Shown: piece by piece, positions 42,049 to 56,800 of the stretch | Layout of the letters: every line of letters begins with the position of its first letter | How positions within the stretch are numbered: the first letter of the stretch is position 1 | Source: Engraulis encrasicolus | Lineage: Eukaryota; Chordata; Actinopteri; Clupeiformes; Engraulidae | DNA: 64,000 bases | Assembly: GCF_034702125.1 (NCBI RefSeq) | Contig: NC_085859.1 | Location: 7,735,771 to 7,799,770, forward strand | Reading direction: 5' to 3' | Made by a program: the position numbers and the translations under genes | Notes under the pieces: model-generated | Told to the model about the DNA's origin: nothing | Seen by the model: the letters and a program-made list of their open reading frames with translations, nothing else | Databases searched by the model: none

Positions 42049-43113
42049 TCACTCAACTCCCCTCTCAAGAGAATAGAACTCAGATCTTCTGGAAGATAGT
42101 CTATAAAGGGGGAACCATATTTTGTTAAACATACTTTCTTTCCCGTTGGCCAGAGCCATCAGTCTTTCGTGTGGCAAAATACTGAAAATTTCTTTGTACC
42201 ATTGTGTGACTGTAGGTGGGCGTTCTTCAATCCAGTTTAATAATATGCATTTGCGTGCAGAGATGAGGAGTTTCTCCAGTAATGTGTATCTTGGTGCTGG
42301 AAGCTGTAGTACCTTAGAGGGCAACCCGACCAGAAAGACACTAGGGTCTTTTTTTACCTCGACTTCAATAACTTCACTAATTATTTTGGCCACTTGGGTC
42401 CAGAATCTTGATATATACTTACAATCCCAGAAATAGTGAAAATAGGTCCCTCTTTCAGCGTTGCACTTGGTGCAGAGGGGGGAAATTGAGCGATCTATTT
42501 TGTGTAATATGACAGGGGTGATGTGTAACCTGTGCAGTATTTTATACTGAGTTTCCCTTAGTCTATTACTGGTAGCCGCTGACCTGATGGCAGCAATGGC
42601 CTCCTGCCAGTCATCTTCAATAAATTCAGTCCCTAAATCACCCTCCCATTTTTTAGAGATGTTGGGTAGCTCATATGTGCTACAGGAAAGCAGTAGGTAA
42701 TAAAAACCTGAAATGAACCCTTTGAGGTCTTTACGGTTAAGAAGGAAATTTTCTGGATTATGGGAGAGAGAAATGGTAGGAGGAAAGTTTGGCAAGGAAA
42801 GAAGGAAATGTCTTATTTGCAAATAGCCAAAGAAATTAGACCTAGCAATATGAAAGGTATCCTGTAGGTCCTGAAATGACCTAAGAATATTGTCTTTAAA
42901 CAAATGACCAAGGAAAATGATATGCTTATCTCGCCATGATATGAAAACAGAGGAGTTGTTACCTGGCGGAAAATCAGGATTCTGAGTGATGGGGGCCAGT
43001 AAAGATTTTCCATGTATCCCAAAGTGTTTTGCAATATCACGCCAAACTTTAATGCTATTATAAATTAAAGGGTTGTGTTTAACATCAGGGTTAATATTAT
43101 TTGGATTACACAT
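42049..43113 (-). pseudogene. L1 ORF2 C-terminal region
   Basis: A 354-codon frame carrying a CCHC-type zf-RVT motif (CTKCNAERGTYFHYFWDCKY) and the flanking helices typical of fish L1/Tx1 ORF2 ends. It joins upstream reverse transcriptase sequence (43186-43914) only across a frame break near 43115-43185. Confidence 0.8.
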
Positions 43114-43185
43114 AACCAGACTCCAAGGCGAAAATGGATAGCAAGCCCAAGAATCAACACAAGACTCACCATCTTTAAAGGCATG

Positions 43186-44203
43186 TTACCAGGACCAAAG
43201 GTGGCGAGCCTGGCAGGCCCAGTTGTAAAAAATTAAATTGGGTAATGCACGCCCACCCATGTCTGTAGAAAGCTGAAGTACCTTAAGACATAATCTAGGT
43301 TTTTTCCCATGCCAAATAAACTTGGACACAGCCCTCTCTAAATCCTTATTAGTCTTTTTTGTTAGGTACAGGGGGAGCATCTGCAAAGGATAAAGTAACC
43401 GGGGGAGTACATTCATTTTGATGAGACTAATTCGTCCAAACATAGATAGAGGGAGGTTATGCCAGCGTTCCAGGTCTTTTTTGACTGCACTAAGTATAGA
43501 TGCAAAATTAAGCTTCCAGAGATCCAAAAGAGTTGGTGAGATTCTAATTCCAAGATATGTGAAACCCAAATGTGACCATTTAAAAGGAAAGTTGTTTGGG
43601 ACATCAGATTTAGTCATGCAACCTAATGGCATAGCCTCAGTCTTGTTAAAGTTAATTTTATAACCTGACACGAAACTGAACTCACTGAAAGTATTCATAA
43701 TTGCAGGGATGGATAACGCTGGAGATGAAACAAACAAAAGTATGTCGTCTGCATAGAGGGCAAATTTGTGTTCTACGTCTCCCAAATATACTGCTTTTAT
43801 TTCAGTATGTAAACGTATGACCTCTGCAAGAGGCTCTAGGGCCAAGGAGAGGGCTAAGAGGGCACCCTTGGCGGACTCCCCTAGCCACTGGAAAGGATTC
43901 AGAGCGTCGCCCATTGGTTATGACGATGGCTCTGGGTGCCTGATAGATAGTTTGGGTCCATTTTAAAAAATTCCCACCAAGGCCAAACCTTTCCATAATG
44001 TCAAACAAATAAGGCCATTCGACTCGGTCATACGCCTTATCGGCATCCAATGATATAGCTAGTGTTTTATGTTTATTTTGGAATGAAGAATGAACAATAT
44101 TTAAAAGTCTCCTAACATTGCTTGAGGAGTAGCGGCCCTGTATGAAACCTGTTTGATCTGGGTTTATAAGAATTGGAAGTAAATTCTCAAGCCTTTTTGC
44201 CAA
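43186..44203 (-). pseudogene. L1 ORF2 reverse transcriptase core
   Basis: Two overlapping frames (43802-44203, then 43186-43914) carry LINPDQTGFIQGRYSSSN, ISLDADKAYDRVEWPYL, GVRQGCPLSP and the catalytic YADDILLF box. The shift lies near 43860-43900, so this copy cannot make one protein. Confidence 0.85.
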
Positions 44204-44239
44204 GAGCTTTGAAAGTAGTTTACTGTCTACAGATATAAG

Positions 44240-45498
<1,259 letters not shown>

Positions 45499-45505
45499 AT
45501 ATAAG

Positions 45506-46877
45506 GATAATGGGTCTGTAAGAATCATACATATCATTTGGTTTGCCCTTCTTCAGAAGAACAGAGATGTGTGCTAAGTTTAGAGTCGGAGGAAGACAAC
45601 CTTTCTCAAGACTGTCAACATACATGTCTGTAAGGGGGCTCACTATTATTTTCCTAAAAGTTTTATAAAAGTCTGGGCCAGGTGCCTTCCCTCTTTGGAG
45701 TGTTTTGATAGTGTCTGATACCTCCTCCTCAGTAATAGGCCTACATAACATATCTTTTTGATCTTCCGATAGGGATGGGAAATGTATCTTATCAAGGAAT
45801 TGTCGTCTATTTTTCCAATGAGGCAACACAATCTGAGCTATCAAGCTCCTCATAAAACGACTTCATGAGTTTGTTCAATTCTGTTGACTTAAAATGTCTA
45901 GTTCCATGTTTATCTAAAAGAGAGGAGATAATATTGGATTCCACCCTTCCACGGGCCAGACGGGCAAGCACACGGCCTGGCTTGTTGCCTGACTCAAACA
46001 GTCTATGCTTAGCATAAAATATTTGGGCTTCTGCTTTTTGGGTTAATATTTGATTAAGTGCTGAGCGAGCTGCCTCTACTTTTTTTGCTAAGTGTCTGTT
46101 TGGTGGTGTGCGCTTAAATTGAGTTTCGATATCTCTTAAAGCCTCTTCTCATTCTAATTGTCTCTTCAAGGCCTCCTTTTTTTGTGCTGAGGTATAAGAT
46201 ATAATGGCCCCACGTATGGTGGCCTTTGCGGCTTCCCATAACGTTGAAGGACTAATCTCTGGTGCTTTATTTTCAGCAAAAAAGAACTGACATTGCGCTG
46301 TAATGAAATCTACAAAGCGTTTTCTGCTAAGCATGGCCGGTGACAGACGCCAATGATAGGTTGAGGGGTCTTTGTAGGGAGGAGAAATGACTATAACTAC
46401 AGGTGCGTGGTCTGATAAAGATTGGGTACCAATCTTGCAATCTTGTATTCTGCCCAGGAATTGCCTTGAGGAAAAGAAGTAATCAATCCTGGAATGAACC
46501 TGATGAGGGCAAGAAAAGAAAGTGTAATCCCGATCGAGGGGGTGAAGTACTCTCCATGCATCATATAAATCTAAATCTTTTAGAAATTCACGCAGACTAT
46601 TACTTTTTGAGGAAAATGTAAGGCGAGGTGAAGACACGTCCAACTCTGAGAGCACACAATTCAGATCCCCGCCGAGGAGCATATATGGGGAAGAGAATGA
46701 TGCCAAATCAGCAAGAAGTTTTGGTAGGAAGGATGCTTCATAATTATTAGGAGCATAGACACAACCTAGAACAATAAGTTCACCATATAGATAGCCAGAT
46801 ATAAGCACATACCGTCCCTCTTTGTCAGATAAGCTTTTCTCCAAGGTGAAAGGTATTTTTACATCACTCATAACCAA
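45506..46877 (-). pseudogene. L1 ORF2 endonuclease and pre-RT region
   Basis: The frame 46149-46877 carries apurinic-endonuclease-like motifs (GCVYAPNNY, LLGGDLNCVLS, RIDYFFSS, LSDHAPVVI). The pre-RT region (45485-45853, ending KAPGPDFYKTF and VLLKKGKP) follows after frame breaks near 45855-46149. The endonuclease's first ~100 residues, with the catalytic Asn/Glu motifs, are not visible upstream. Confidence 0.8.
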
Positions 46878-47261
46878 ATAACAATTGTAAATGCACTAAC
46901 ATGATAAAATAATATGTAAAATATTATTAGGTAATTGCTGCGAGACACTGAGGACCCAAACATAAAGAAGGTAAAACAGAGGGGGGGAAATACAGCGCCC
47001 AACAGGAAAAACAGAAAACTCACAATATTTAAAGCTGTCTATATTACACCAGCCCCAAATGCTGAGCCATGCCCCAAGAACAAGCCCCACCCAACACAAA
47101 AGACAATCTTAGAGTAAATGGGACAAGTGAAGCAAGACGGTAAGCCTCCAATCCAAAATTAGGAAGCATTTCCCAACTGTCCTGTCTATGAATAGTCAAG
47201 TGCAGATATGAGTTGACCCCAAAAAATTCTAACAAAAGGTTTCTCAGTGGTATCAGATGTA
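46878..47261 (-). other. L1 inter-ORF region
   Basis: The minus-strand stretch resembles a region between ORF1 and ORF2 of L1-like elements; no intact gene. Its right edge meets the fold-back element. Confidence 0.4.
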
Positions 47262-50200
47262 CTTAAAAACATACTCAAAGTCTACCAAAATCAAACTTCA
47301 GGAAAGGCCTCATTGTCAAGATGGCTGCCGCCAGGCCCTTAAAAGGACTGTGGCATGAGAATTAACTTGAAATGACAAAGAATAGTGGTGTTTCAAACAT
47401 GTTTTGACCATGTAATATTGTAGTTAGTACATTTGCTTGATAAGTATGCAATTAGGAGTACAATTTAATATAAAACAAATTAATTAGGACTGTGTGGTAC
47501 TGTACAATTGGTCAAAACAGGGCCACCATGTGTACGCTCAAACCCTTGTGTGTGTGTGTTCTTCTGTTGTTGTTTGTTCCATTTTTTTTTATTATTTTTG
47601 TTTGTTTAATGTTTTTTCTTATTTTTCTCTTTTTGGACATTTGTTTAAAAAAAAAAAAAAAACATATTTACATTGTGACCTGAATGTTGAACAGAAACAT
47701 TTTGATGTATATTCTGCAGCTCTTTCCTATTATTTCTTTTTTGTTTCAATGACCTTGAAAAGATGCGCTAGTCATCACATTCTTCCTCTCACTGAGGCTT
47801 AGTGCAATTGCCAACTTGACATGATCAACAAGCAGTAGTCCATATGCCTTACAACTGCACCATTGGGTTTGTGCAGTTACAGTGGATCATCTTCATGAGA
47901 CTATTAGGGGCAGCAGGCTTGCTGGTCATAGCTGACAGGAAGTGGTTGTCCACAAGTTCCCTAGTTCACTGGACCTGAAAGTAAGTTCTGAGTGAGAGGA
48001 ATTTGGTGGAACATTCAGTCGGGGGCAGTCGTTCTGGGGTAAGAACAGATTTAGTGGTAACAAGCTTCCTGCTGAAGATGTGGTAACGCAGAGAAGCAAG
48101 TGAATCCGTACTCTTACCACCAAACAGCACTGCCATTGCCTTGGACCCATGGTCCTGTATTGTGGTGCTGTCTTGATTTGTCATCAAAAACAAATTGGCA
48201 CATGACTTGAGGGTAGAGTTCCCATCGACAACTTTGTGAAAAGCTGTCTATTTGCCAACACCAAAAATGTGTGATGTTGAATTACCTGTTACCAGAATGG
48301 CAATGCCCCAAGTCATAATGTATTACTAAAGGCCATTTGCACTGTCATAGTGGAGCAGTACTATGGATGTGAAGTTTTCAGTAACTATTCCAGCGTTGCA
48401 CTGGTGGAACGGCGTGCATTAAGGGTCTACAGGAAACACATGGAATCTGTGGCCAAGTCAATTAACTAATTTAAGAGCTTCATGCCCATTTTAGACGCCA
48501 TCTTCAAAATTACACCTTTGTAATATTCAGATTTTGGTAGACTTTTACTATGCTATTAAGGGCACCCTATAGTACACAAAACAGCTAATAGAAAGCTTTT
48601 GTTTCAAATACTGTTTCGGAGTAGGGTGTTTTGTCATACACACTCTTATTTTAAGATCCTGCAGTTGAAATGGGGTCATTTCGTGTGAAATCAGACACTT
48701 TGGGACCCAACCGACACGGATTTCAATCATACTTGCTGTGCCTGTTTAGTAGCAAGGTAGCACCCCAGAACTGCATTTTTGTGAATCTGACATCAATATT
48801 AAGGAAGAAACAGACTAGCAAAGGTTTACATGTGAGAGTAGGACACATATGCATTCAGCCTTGATTATATCAGTCAGTGTAAGTCACAAAAAGATGTCTG
48901 AGGTGTTGTTTAAAAGCTCTTTTCTGGCTCTACAAATTACTCGAACAGCATGGAATACAACAACCTTCAGAATATGAATTATGATGCATTGAAAAGTTAA
49001 AAATTGAATATCAAAAAACTTACATTTTAAAATGGCTGGTTTCTTGTCTAAACATAGCCTGTAAAGAACACCTGAAAATTGACTGTTTGGTTCTTTATTC
49101 ATTTCAGAGATAATGGGACATAAAGGTTGAAATGAGTTGTAATGAAGTAGTAATAGAGAAGTGTCAGGGACAGGGCTGGACTGGCCATCTGGCATAACAG
49201 GCATTTTCCCGGTGGGCCCTGCAGGTCCCTATACCAGGTAGGCCTACTCAAAAACTACTTGGCTTCTGCCCATTGTCAATGGACACAGTGGAAGCTAGAC
49301 CATTTTAAGCATTCAGAGAAGGCAGGGTTGAAAGAATAAGCTCAGTAAAGGATTTTTAAAAAATGTTCAAGCATCAAAGGGTATGTTGAAGCTGTATATG
49401 ATGGCAACTAGTGCTAGCATGTGTTGAGGAATGTATGCCGAGCACTGGAGAGGTGAAACTGAACTTCCTGCATCCTCATGGACCATCTCCATCCTTCACA
49501 TATTCCAATAGACATGCTGTCATGTGATATTACTATGGTATCACCATATTATTACTAGGTGATTTATATGATGCCATATTTTTTAGTCCCATTGTCTCTG
49601 AAATGAATAAACACCAGCATTTCAGGTGTTGTTCATGACATTGCAGGCTATGTTTAGACGAGGAACTGGCCATTTTAAAATATACGTTTTTTTGATATTA
49701 CATTTTTAATTTTTCAATTTATGATAATTCATATACTGAGGGTTGTTGTGTTCCATGCTGTTTGTGTAATTTGTAGAGCCAAAAAGAGCTTTCAAACAAC
49801 ACCACAGACATCTTTTTGTGACTAACACTGACTGATATAATCAAGGCTGAATGTAATGTATAGTGTCCTACCCTCACATGTAAACCTTCGCTAGTCTGTT
49901 TCTGTTTGGTGTCAGATTCACACAAATGCAGTTCTGGGGTGCTACCTTGCTACTAAACAGGCACAGCAAGTATAATTGAAATCCGTGTCGGTCGGGTCCC
50001 AAAGTGTCTGATTTCACGTGAAATGACCCAATGTTTCTGATAAAAAAAATCCTACAAAACCATCCAATTGTACTTAGAACCACTTATCTATGAAGGTAAT
50101 ATTGAAATTAGAATAAATGGTCAAAACGTGTATAAAAACACTTTTCTTGATCATTTCACAGTAATCGTATGTCACACAGTCATCTTACAGTAATTTGAAG

Positions 50201-50340
50201 GGCCCGGTGGCGACCATCTTGAAAATGAGGCCTTTCCTGAAGTCAGACTTGAGTAGACTTTTAGTATGTTATTAAGGACACCTAATACTACACAAAACAG
50301 CTCAGAAACCTTTTGTTAGAATTTTTTTAGGGTTGGGTGG
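47262..50340. mobile_element. Fold-back (long inverted repeat) element inside the L1
   Basis: Outer inverted segments are ACTTCAGGAAAGGCCTCATT (about 47290) and its complement (about 50235). Large inner arms of about 450 bp lie at 48660-49125 and 49588-50045, with a loop between. In addition, 48490-48620 and 50205-50335 are direct copies. The loop starts with AGGGCTGGACTGGCCATCTG, which looks like an end of another dispersed element. No transposase was recognised and exact ends and target duplication were not found. Confidence 0.6.
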
Positions 50341-50563
50341 TGTTTTTCCATAACTACACTCGACTAGAAGGAGATGAAAAAAGAAAAAAGAAAAATCCTC
50401 CACATCCCTCCCGTCCAAACAGTCACTGTAGTGCACATAATCAAACCCTTAAGAGTCTACTTATAGCGAATGTAGATATTCGGCCATTCAGGACTGCCAA
50501 AATATTTTTGAAAATCAAATGTCAGTAAGAAGGCACTCCCATAATAATTATACCTCACCACCA

Positions 50564-51400
50564 TCACGCCGTTTCTTCAATGTCTTCTCTCGTGGCCGTC
50601 GGGAACTCACACCTGCTTAAGAACTTTCCAGCCTCCGGAGGTGATTTAAATGAGTGTTCTTTCCCTTGGACTGTGATGAAGAGCGTGGCGGGGTATTGCA
50701 TCCGAAACCGTATCTTCTTCTCAAGCAGCTCCTCGCAGATGTCATTAAACTCGCGTCTTGCTTCCCTCACCGACTGAGAAAAGTCTTGGCGAATCCGAAT
50801 CTTGTTGTTGCCGCAGATGATCTCGCCCTTCTCTTTTGCCGCTGCGAGAATTCTTCGTTTGTCCCTGGAGTTGTGGAGTTTGATGATTACCGATCTGTTG
50901 TAATTTGGCTGGCGTTCCCCCAGAGACCTGTGTGCCCTGTCGATCTTGATAACCCCACGTTTGGTCTTTATCCCCAGCGTAGTCGGGAGCCAGCTTTCAA
51001 AGAATTCCACCGTCTGGTTCCCCTCAGTGTCCTCTTTCAGACCAATAACGCGAATGTTGTCTCTACGACTGCGGTTTTCAATGTCATCCGCACGGGTAGT
51101 CAGGTCCTGTACTTTTTTCTCTAGGAGGGCAATTTTGGTCTCCAGGGACACCGTCCGATCTTCATTTTCTGAGACACGGTTCTCAGCCTCACTCAGTCTC
51201 TTACTGTTATCGTCTATACGGCTTGGTAGAGCCTTCAAATTGACCTGAAGTTCAGCGAATTTAGTGTCTATAAGGGCGCTGATCTTGCTGTCCGAATTAG
51301 CCATGGTTGTTTTTGGTTCAGCACGACGGCCCCTCGTTGTTTGTCGCTGAGAAGTTGCAGTATCTGGTCCGGACATAATGTTATATCGAAATATCTTCAA
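50564..51400 (-). CDS. L1-like ORF1 protein, RNA-binding
   Basis: A complete 278-codon frame; the likely start is the second Met (MSGPDTATSQ, 8 residues in). It has a basic N-terminus, a coiled coil (about residues 60-110 with heptads, SLETKIALLEKKVQDLTTRA), an RRM-like domain (ENRSRRDNIRVIGLKE and on to about 200) and a C-terminal domain (KIRIRQDFSQSVREARREF). Family role: a trimeric RNA chaperone that coats LINE RNA. It is intact although ORF2 is broken. Confidence 0.88.
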   Translation of the reverse strand: MKIFRYNIMSGPDTATSQRQTTRGRRAEPKTTMANSDSKISALIDTKFAELQVNLKALPSRIDDNSKRLSEAENRVSENEDRTVSLETKIALLEKKVQDLTTRADDIENRSRRDNIRVIGLKEDTEGNQTVEFFESWLPTTLGIKTKRGVIKIDRAHRSLGERQPNYNRSVIIKLHNSRDKRRILAAAKEKGEIICGNNKIRIRQDFSQSVREARREFNDICEELLEKKIRFRMQYPATLFITVQGKEHSFKSPPEAGKFLSRCEFPTATREDIEETA

Positions 51401-51513
51401 AGGTAGTGGTTTGATCGGTCAAAAAAGAAAGATATTTTACTGTTAGACGGGAGGTCGGTTAAAGGCGATCGCTCACTCAGAAGACATCACGTGACCCCCA
51501 GTTCAGAAAGTTT

Positions 51514-52200
51514 AATAGGTTACATGCACATATGCACGAGTTCCAATGAATCACAAAAGTGGAGGAGTTGAAATAAAAACCCTTAGTTAACGTCGTGGCT
51601 ACAACATAGTAAAAATGGTGAAGGTTGTTTTTGAATAGGCATACTTTGGGTGGCTGTGAGGACGACTGGAACAGCGGTCTTTAGTCTGACGTGCCTTGTC
51701 AATTTAGCCTACTTGTGCATGGTGCAACCTGCAACGAGGTGTTTTTGGTTTTGGTTACCGTCCGTGGAGACAACATGATGATCCTCATACTGATTAATTA
51801 ATTACCTGCTTTTGTTTGTAAGTTCACCGATATGAGAACATGCTCTGGGCAGCTGGTCATATTTTGTCACAATTAATGTAGGACGTTTATGTGGAACTGT
51901 GAATGAATTTCGATTTGGACTCACGCTGACGGTAAGGAACATCAACAAAGCATACCGTGTAACATGTTCAAAATGCGAGCCAAGCGAGCATCAAATGCAA
52001 TATTACATTTGACCTCATAGTGGCGCTTGACCTTTGATGCGCATAAAGGCAAACGCGCGTAAGTGCACGGGATAATACGCTTAGGATTCATTTACATGCG
52101 AAACTCCCTGATTTTGGCCTGGCCCCACCCAAAGTGCGCAACTGGTAAAATCCTGCGTAAACCCAGCTTAATCACAGACTTGAGTAACCGTGGAGGCGCT
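51514..52200. other. Right interior of the Harbinger-like element
   Basis: No coding signal. It contains GC-rich words (CAAACGCGCGTAAGTGCAC) echoed in the left interior (39590-39700), supporting a common element. Confidence 0.5.
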
Positions 52201-52250
52201 GTTGCATGCTTTTTTTTTTTACTTAAGCGGGTGGGAGAATTCTGCCCTAA

Positions 52251-52310
52251 GAGACTAAACTCCCTCTAGTGGCCAGCTCTAGAATAAGAGTGTATGTGAA
52301 TCACTGCTAG
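52251..52310 (+). pseudogene. SPRY exon remnant of TRIM-B, right piece
   Basis: AAACTCCCTCTAGTGGCCAG and AGAGTGTATGTGAATCAC match TRIM-A exon 8 near 13676-13724. Similarity is lost after that, so the rest of the exon is gone. Confidence 0.8.
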
Positions 52311-52394
52311 CCAGGCTGTGCCCTCCTAGTGACTCAACACTTTCAGCGATTTGAACATCAAGGACAATCAGGCTAGATCACTGCCCCCTCCCCC

Positions 52395-52494
52395 CTACAC
52401 ACACACACACACATGCACACACCTCTCTCTCTCACACACACACACACACACATGCACAGGCATATGGCACTCCCTCTCTCTGCCATACACACAC

Positions 52495-52546
<52 letters not shown>
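52395..52546. repeat. (CA)n and (CT)n microsatellites
   Basis: CA-rich at 52398-52453 and pure CT at 52499-52545. Confidence 0.95.
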
Positions 52547-52549
<3 letters not shown>

Positions 52550-52557
52550 CTGTAAAG

Positions 52558-53112
52558 TAGGGATGTTTCGTAACCTATTCTCTTTTTCCTTTTTACCTAC
52601 TAAAATGATCAAATTACAGTTATTGAACAGTTTACCAAGGTAGAATCCATGGCAATGAACATGATAAAATGCATAATTGTTAAACAAATCTATTATTCAC
52701 CCGTTTACGGACAGATGTTTCTTGAGGTTACGAAACATCCCTATTTGACTAACTTTCCCATTTTAAGAGAGAATAAAGATGTTATTTCAGTTTTGAAGGG
52801 ATATCCCTTTATATTTGTTATCCCCTCTCATTCTCCTTAATTATCTTTAAGATTTAAGAAGGTCATGAATTTTGTCAGGGAAAAAATGTCAGGTGGGTAT
52901 ATCAGATTCACTCTGTCTAATGCGCTTTTGAAGATCCAGGATGAGAGAACCATATTTTCCCCCCAGAACATGCCAGGTGCCTGAGATTTTGTGGGAATTT
53001 TTTTTGGCATGTAAAGATGAGGTACAATGAGTTTCATCAAATTTCAGTTGTTACTTTAGGAGATACAACAGTTTGATCTATTTGACTTGGAGGTTACAAA
53101 CATCCCTATCCG
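52558..53112. mobile_element. Possible MITE with TAGGGATGTTTCGTAACCT ends
   Basis: TAGGGATGTTTCGTAACCT at 52559 is repeated inverted at about 52727-52745 (AGGTTACGAAACATCCCTA) and, with changes, at 53090-53110 (AGGTTACAAACATCCCTAT). No clear target duplication was found, and which inner or outer copy is the true end is open. Confidence 0.4.
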
Positions 53113-53848
53113 CTTGTAAAAAAGGTTACAACATCCATATTTATATCCTTATCCATATTTGCTGAATATGGGGACTTGAATGATATTTACAGGATGTCAT
53201 AAACACATCGGAAGGTACTGAAAACAGTCTCTATGTTAACCCTCCAGCGACTGGCCTGTTTTTGTGGCCTGTTTTGCTAATCTGACCGAGCGGGGTCATT
53301 TATGACCGAAGGAGTTAATGTAGAAATACCACTATATAAATTCATTTTTGGGGTTCATTAAAATTTATTTACATCTTGCACATACTTGTCCCTCATCTAA
53401 ATGAAAAAAATGTGAATTTGAACATTTTATTGTTTTGCTAAAAATTAGTCAAACTTATAGTATATTGCTAAATATGATGTATGCCCTCATTTGCATATGT
53501 TAACATCAAAATACAAAAAACATCCAATACATTTCTTTCTTCTCTCAACATCAGTAATCAACTGAGAAAGTTTCATGGTGATATCTATCATTTATTTTTT
53601 TGCCTATTCACCTGCAGTAGTACCTTAAAGGCCAACTTCCAATAACACACAGTTTTACTCACTCCTTTTGAAAATCGGACAGTCACCCCAAGTTAAACTC
53701 ACATGCAAGGTTCTCATAGCGGTGCGTCACCTCGCCTGGCTGTATTTCCCGGTGTTTCCCAATTAATATTAACAATGCAGAGAAACGAGCGAATCACGAA
53801 AACCTTTCTTTATTGTGTCACATCGGAAGAAGGCGTTGCCCACAAAGG
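53113..53848. other. Transition between repeats and satellite
   Basis: No gene is seen. It includes TTAACCCTCCAGCGAC (53239) with GGGGTCATTTATGACC nearby, words that resemble piggyBac-type ends, but no partner end was identified. It abuts the first satellite monomer. Confidence 0.4.
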
Positions 53849-56800
53849 TTCATCTGAGCAGCTGAATTCATGGTCAATGTATTTTAGGGTGTAACTTGGG
53901 GATACCTGTGCCAAAGTAGCTCAACCCGTACCTTTTCTGAAAGCTCTTGAAGTGTAGATGTCATTTAATGCATGCAAAGCCATGTCCAACTAGACTACAG
54001 GTCAAATATCTGACCTAACATGTAGTAACTAAGCGTTGCATACTGAGAAGCTGAATTCATGGTCAATGTGTTTTAGGGTGTAACTTGGGGATGCCTGTTC
54101 CAAACAACCTCAAACCATACATTTTCTTAAAGCTCTTGAAGTGTAGATGTCATTTAATGCATGCAAAGCCATGTCCAACTAGACTACAGGTCAAATATCT
54201 GACCTAACATGTAGTAATTGAGCGTTGCATACTGAGCAGCTGAATTCATGCTCAATGTATTTTAGGGTGTAACTTGGGGATACCTGTGCCAAAGTATCAC
54301 AAACCATAAAGCTCTCGTAGTGTAGATGTCATTTAATGCATGCAAAGCCATGTCCAACTAGACTACAGGTCAAATATCTGACCTAACATGTAGTAACTAA
54401 GCGTTGCATACTGAGCAGCTGAATTCATGGTCAATGTGTTTTAGGGTGTAACTTAGGGATACCTGTGCCAAAGTACCACAAACCATACATTTTCTGAAAG
54501 CTCCTAAAGTGTAGATGTCATTTCATCTATAGAAAGCCATGTTCAACTAGACTACAGTTCAAATATCTGACCTAACATGTAGTAACTTAGCGTCGCATAC
54601 TGAGCAGCTGAATTCATGGTCAATGTATTTTAGGGTGTAACTTGGGGATACCTGTGCCAAAGTAGCTCAACCCGTACCTTTCCTGAAGGCTCTTGAAGTG
54701 TAGATGTCATTTAATGCATGCAAAGCCATGTCCAACTAGACTACAGGTCAAATATGTCACCTAACATGTAGTAATTGAGCGTTGCATACTGAGCAGCTGA
54801 ATTCACGGTCAATGTATTTTAGGGTGTAACTTGGGGATACCTGTGCCAAAGTATCACAAACCATACATTTTCTGAAAGCTCTCGTAGTGTAGATGTCATT
54901 TAATGCATGCAAAGCCATGTCCAACTAGACTACAGGTCAAATATCTGACCTAACATGTAGTAACTAAGCGTTGCATACTGAGCAGCTGAATTCATGGTCA
55001 ATGTGTTTTAGGGTGTAACTTAGGGATACCTGTGCCAAAGTACCACAAACCATACATTTTCTGAAAGCTCCTAAAGTGTAGATGTCATTTCATCTATAGA
55101 AAGCCATGTTCAACTAGACTACAGTTCAAATATCTGACCTAACATGTAGTAACTTAGCGTCGCATACTGAGCAGCTGAATTCATGGTCAATGTATTTTAG
55201 GGTGTAACTTGGGGATACCTGTGCCAAAGTAGCTCAACCCGTACCTTTTCTGAAAGCTCTTGAAGTGTAGATGTAATTACATGCATGCACAGCCATGTCC
55301 CACTAGCCTGCTAGTCAAATATCTGACCTAACATGTAGTAACTAAGCGTTGCATACTGAGAAGCTGAATTCATGGTCAATGTGTTTTAGGGTGTAACTTG
55401 GGGATGCCTGTTCCAAACAACCTCAAACCATACATTTTCTTAAAGCTCTTGAAGTGTAGATGTCATTTAATGCATGCAAAGCCATGTCCAACTAGACTAC
55501 AGGTCAAATATCTGACCTAACATGTAGTAACTAAGCGTTGCATACTGAGCAGCTGAATTCATGGTCAATGTGTTTTAGGGTGTAACTTAGGGATACCTGT
55601 GCCAAAGTACCACAAACCATACATTTTCTGAAAGCTCCTAAAGTGTAGATGTCATTTCATCTATAGAAAGCCATGTTCAACTAGACTACAGTTCAAATAT
55701 CTGACCTAACATGTAGTAACTTAGCGTCGCATACTGAGCAGCTGAATTCATGGTCAATGTATTTTAGGGTGTAACTTGGGGATACCTGTGCCAAAGTAGC
55801 TCAACCCGTACCTTTTCTGAAAGCTCTTGAAGTGTAGATGTCATTTAATGCATGCAAAGCCATGTCCAACTAGACAACAGGTCAAATATCTGACCTAACA
55901 TGTAGTAACTAAGCGTTGCATACTGAGAAGCTGAATTCATGGTCAATGTGTTTTAGGGTGTAACTTGGGGATGCCTGTTCCAAACAACCTCAAACCATAC
56001 ATTTCCTTAAAGCTCTTGAAGTGTAGATGTCATTTAATGCATGCAAAGTCATGTCCAACTAAACTACAGGTCAAATATGTCACCTAACATGTAGTAATTG
56101 AGCGTTGCATACTGAGCAGCTGAATTCACGGTCAATGTATTTTAGGGTGTAACTTGGGGATACCTGTGCCAAAGTATCACAAACCATACATTTTCTGAAA
56201 GCTCTCGTAGTGTAGATGTCATTTAATGCATGCAAAGCCATGTCCAACTAGACTACAGGTCAAATATCTGACCTAACATGTAGTAACTGAGCATTGCATA
56301 CTGAGAAGCTGAATTCATGGTCAATGTGTTTTAGGGTGTAACTTGGGGATGCCTGTTCCAAACAACCTCAAACCATACATTTTCTTAAAGCTCTTGAAGT
56401 GTAGATGTCATTTAATGCATGCAAAGCCATGTCCAACTAGACTACAGGTCAAATATGTCACCTAACATGTAGTAATTGAGCGTTGCATACTGAGCAGCTG
56501 AATTCACGGTCAATGTATTTTAGGGTGTAACTTGGGGATACCTGTGCCAAAGTATCACAAACCATACATTTTCTGAAAGCTCTCGTAGTGTAGATGTCAT
56601 TTAATGCATGCAAAGCCATGTCCAACTAGACTACAGGTCAAATATCTGACCTAACATGTAGTAACTAAGCGTTGCATACTGAGAAGCTGAATTCATGGTC
56701 AATGTGTTTTAGGGTGTAACTTGGGGATGCCTGTTCCAAACAACCTCAAACCATACATTTCCTTAAAGCTCTTGAAGTGTAGATGTCATTTAATGCATGC

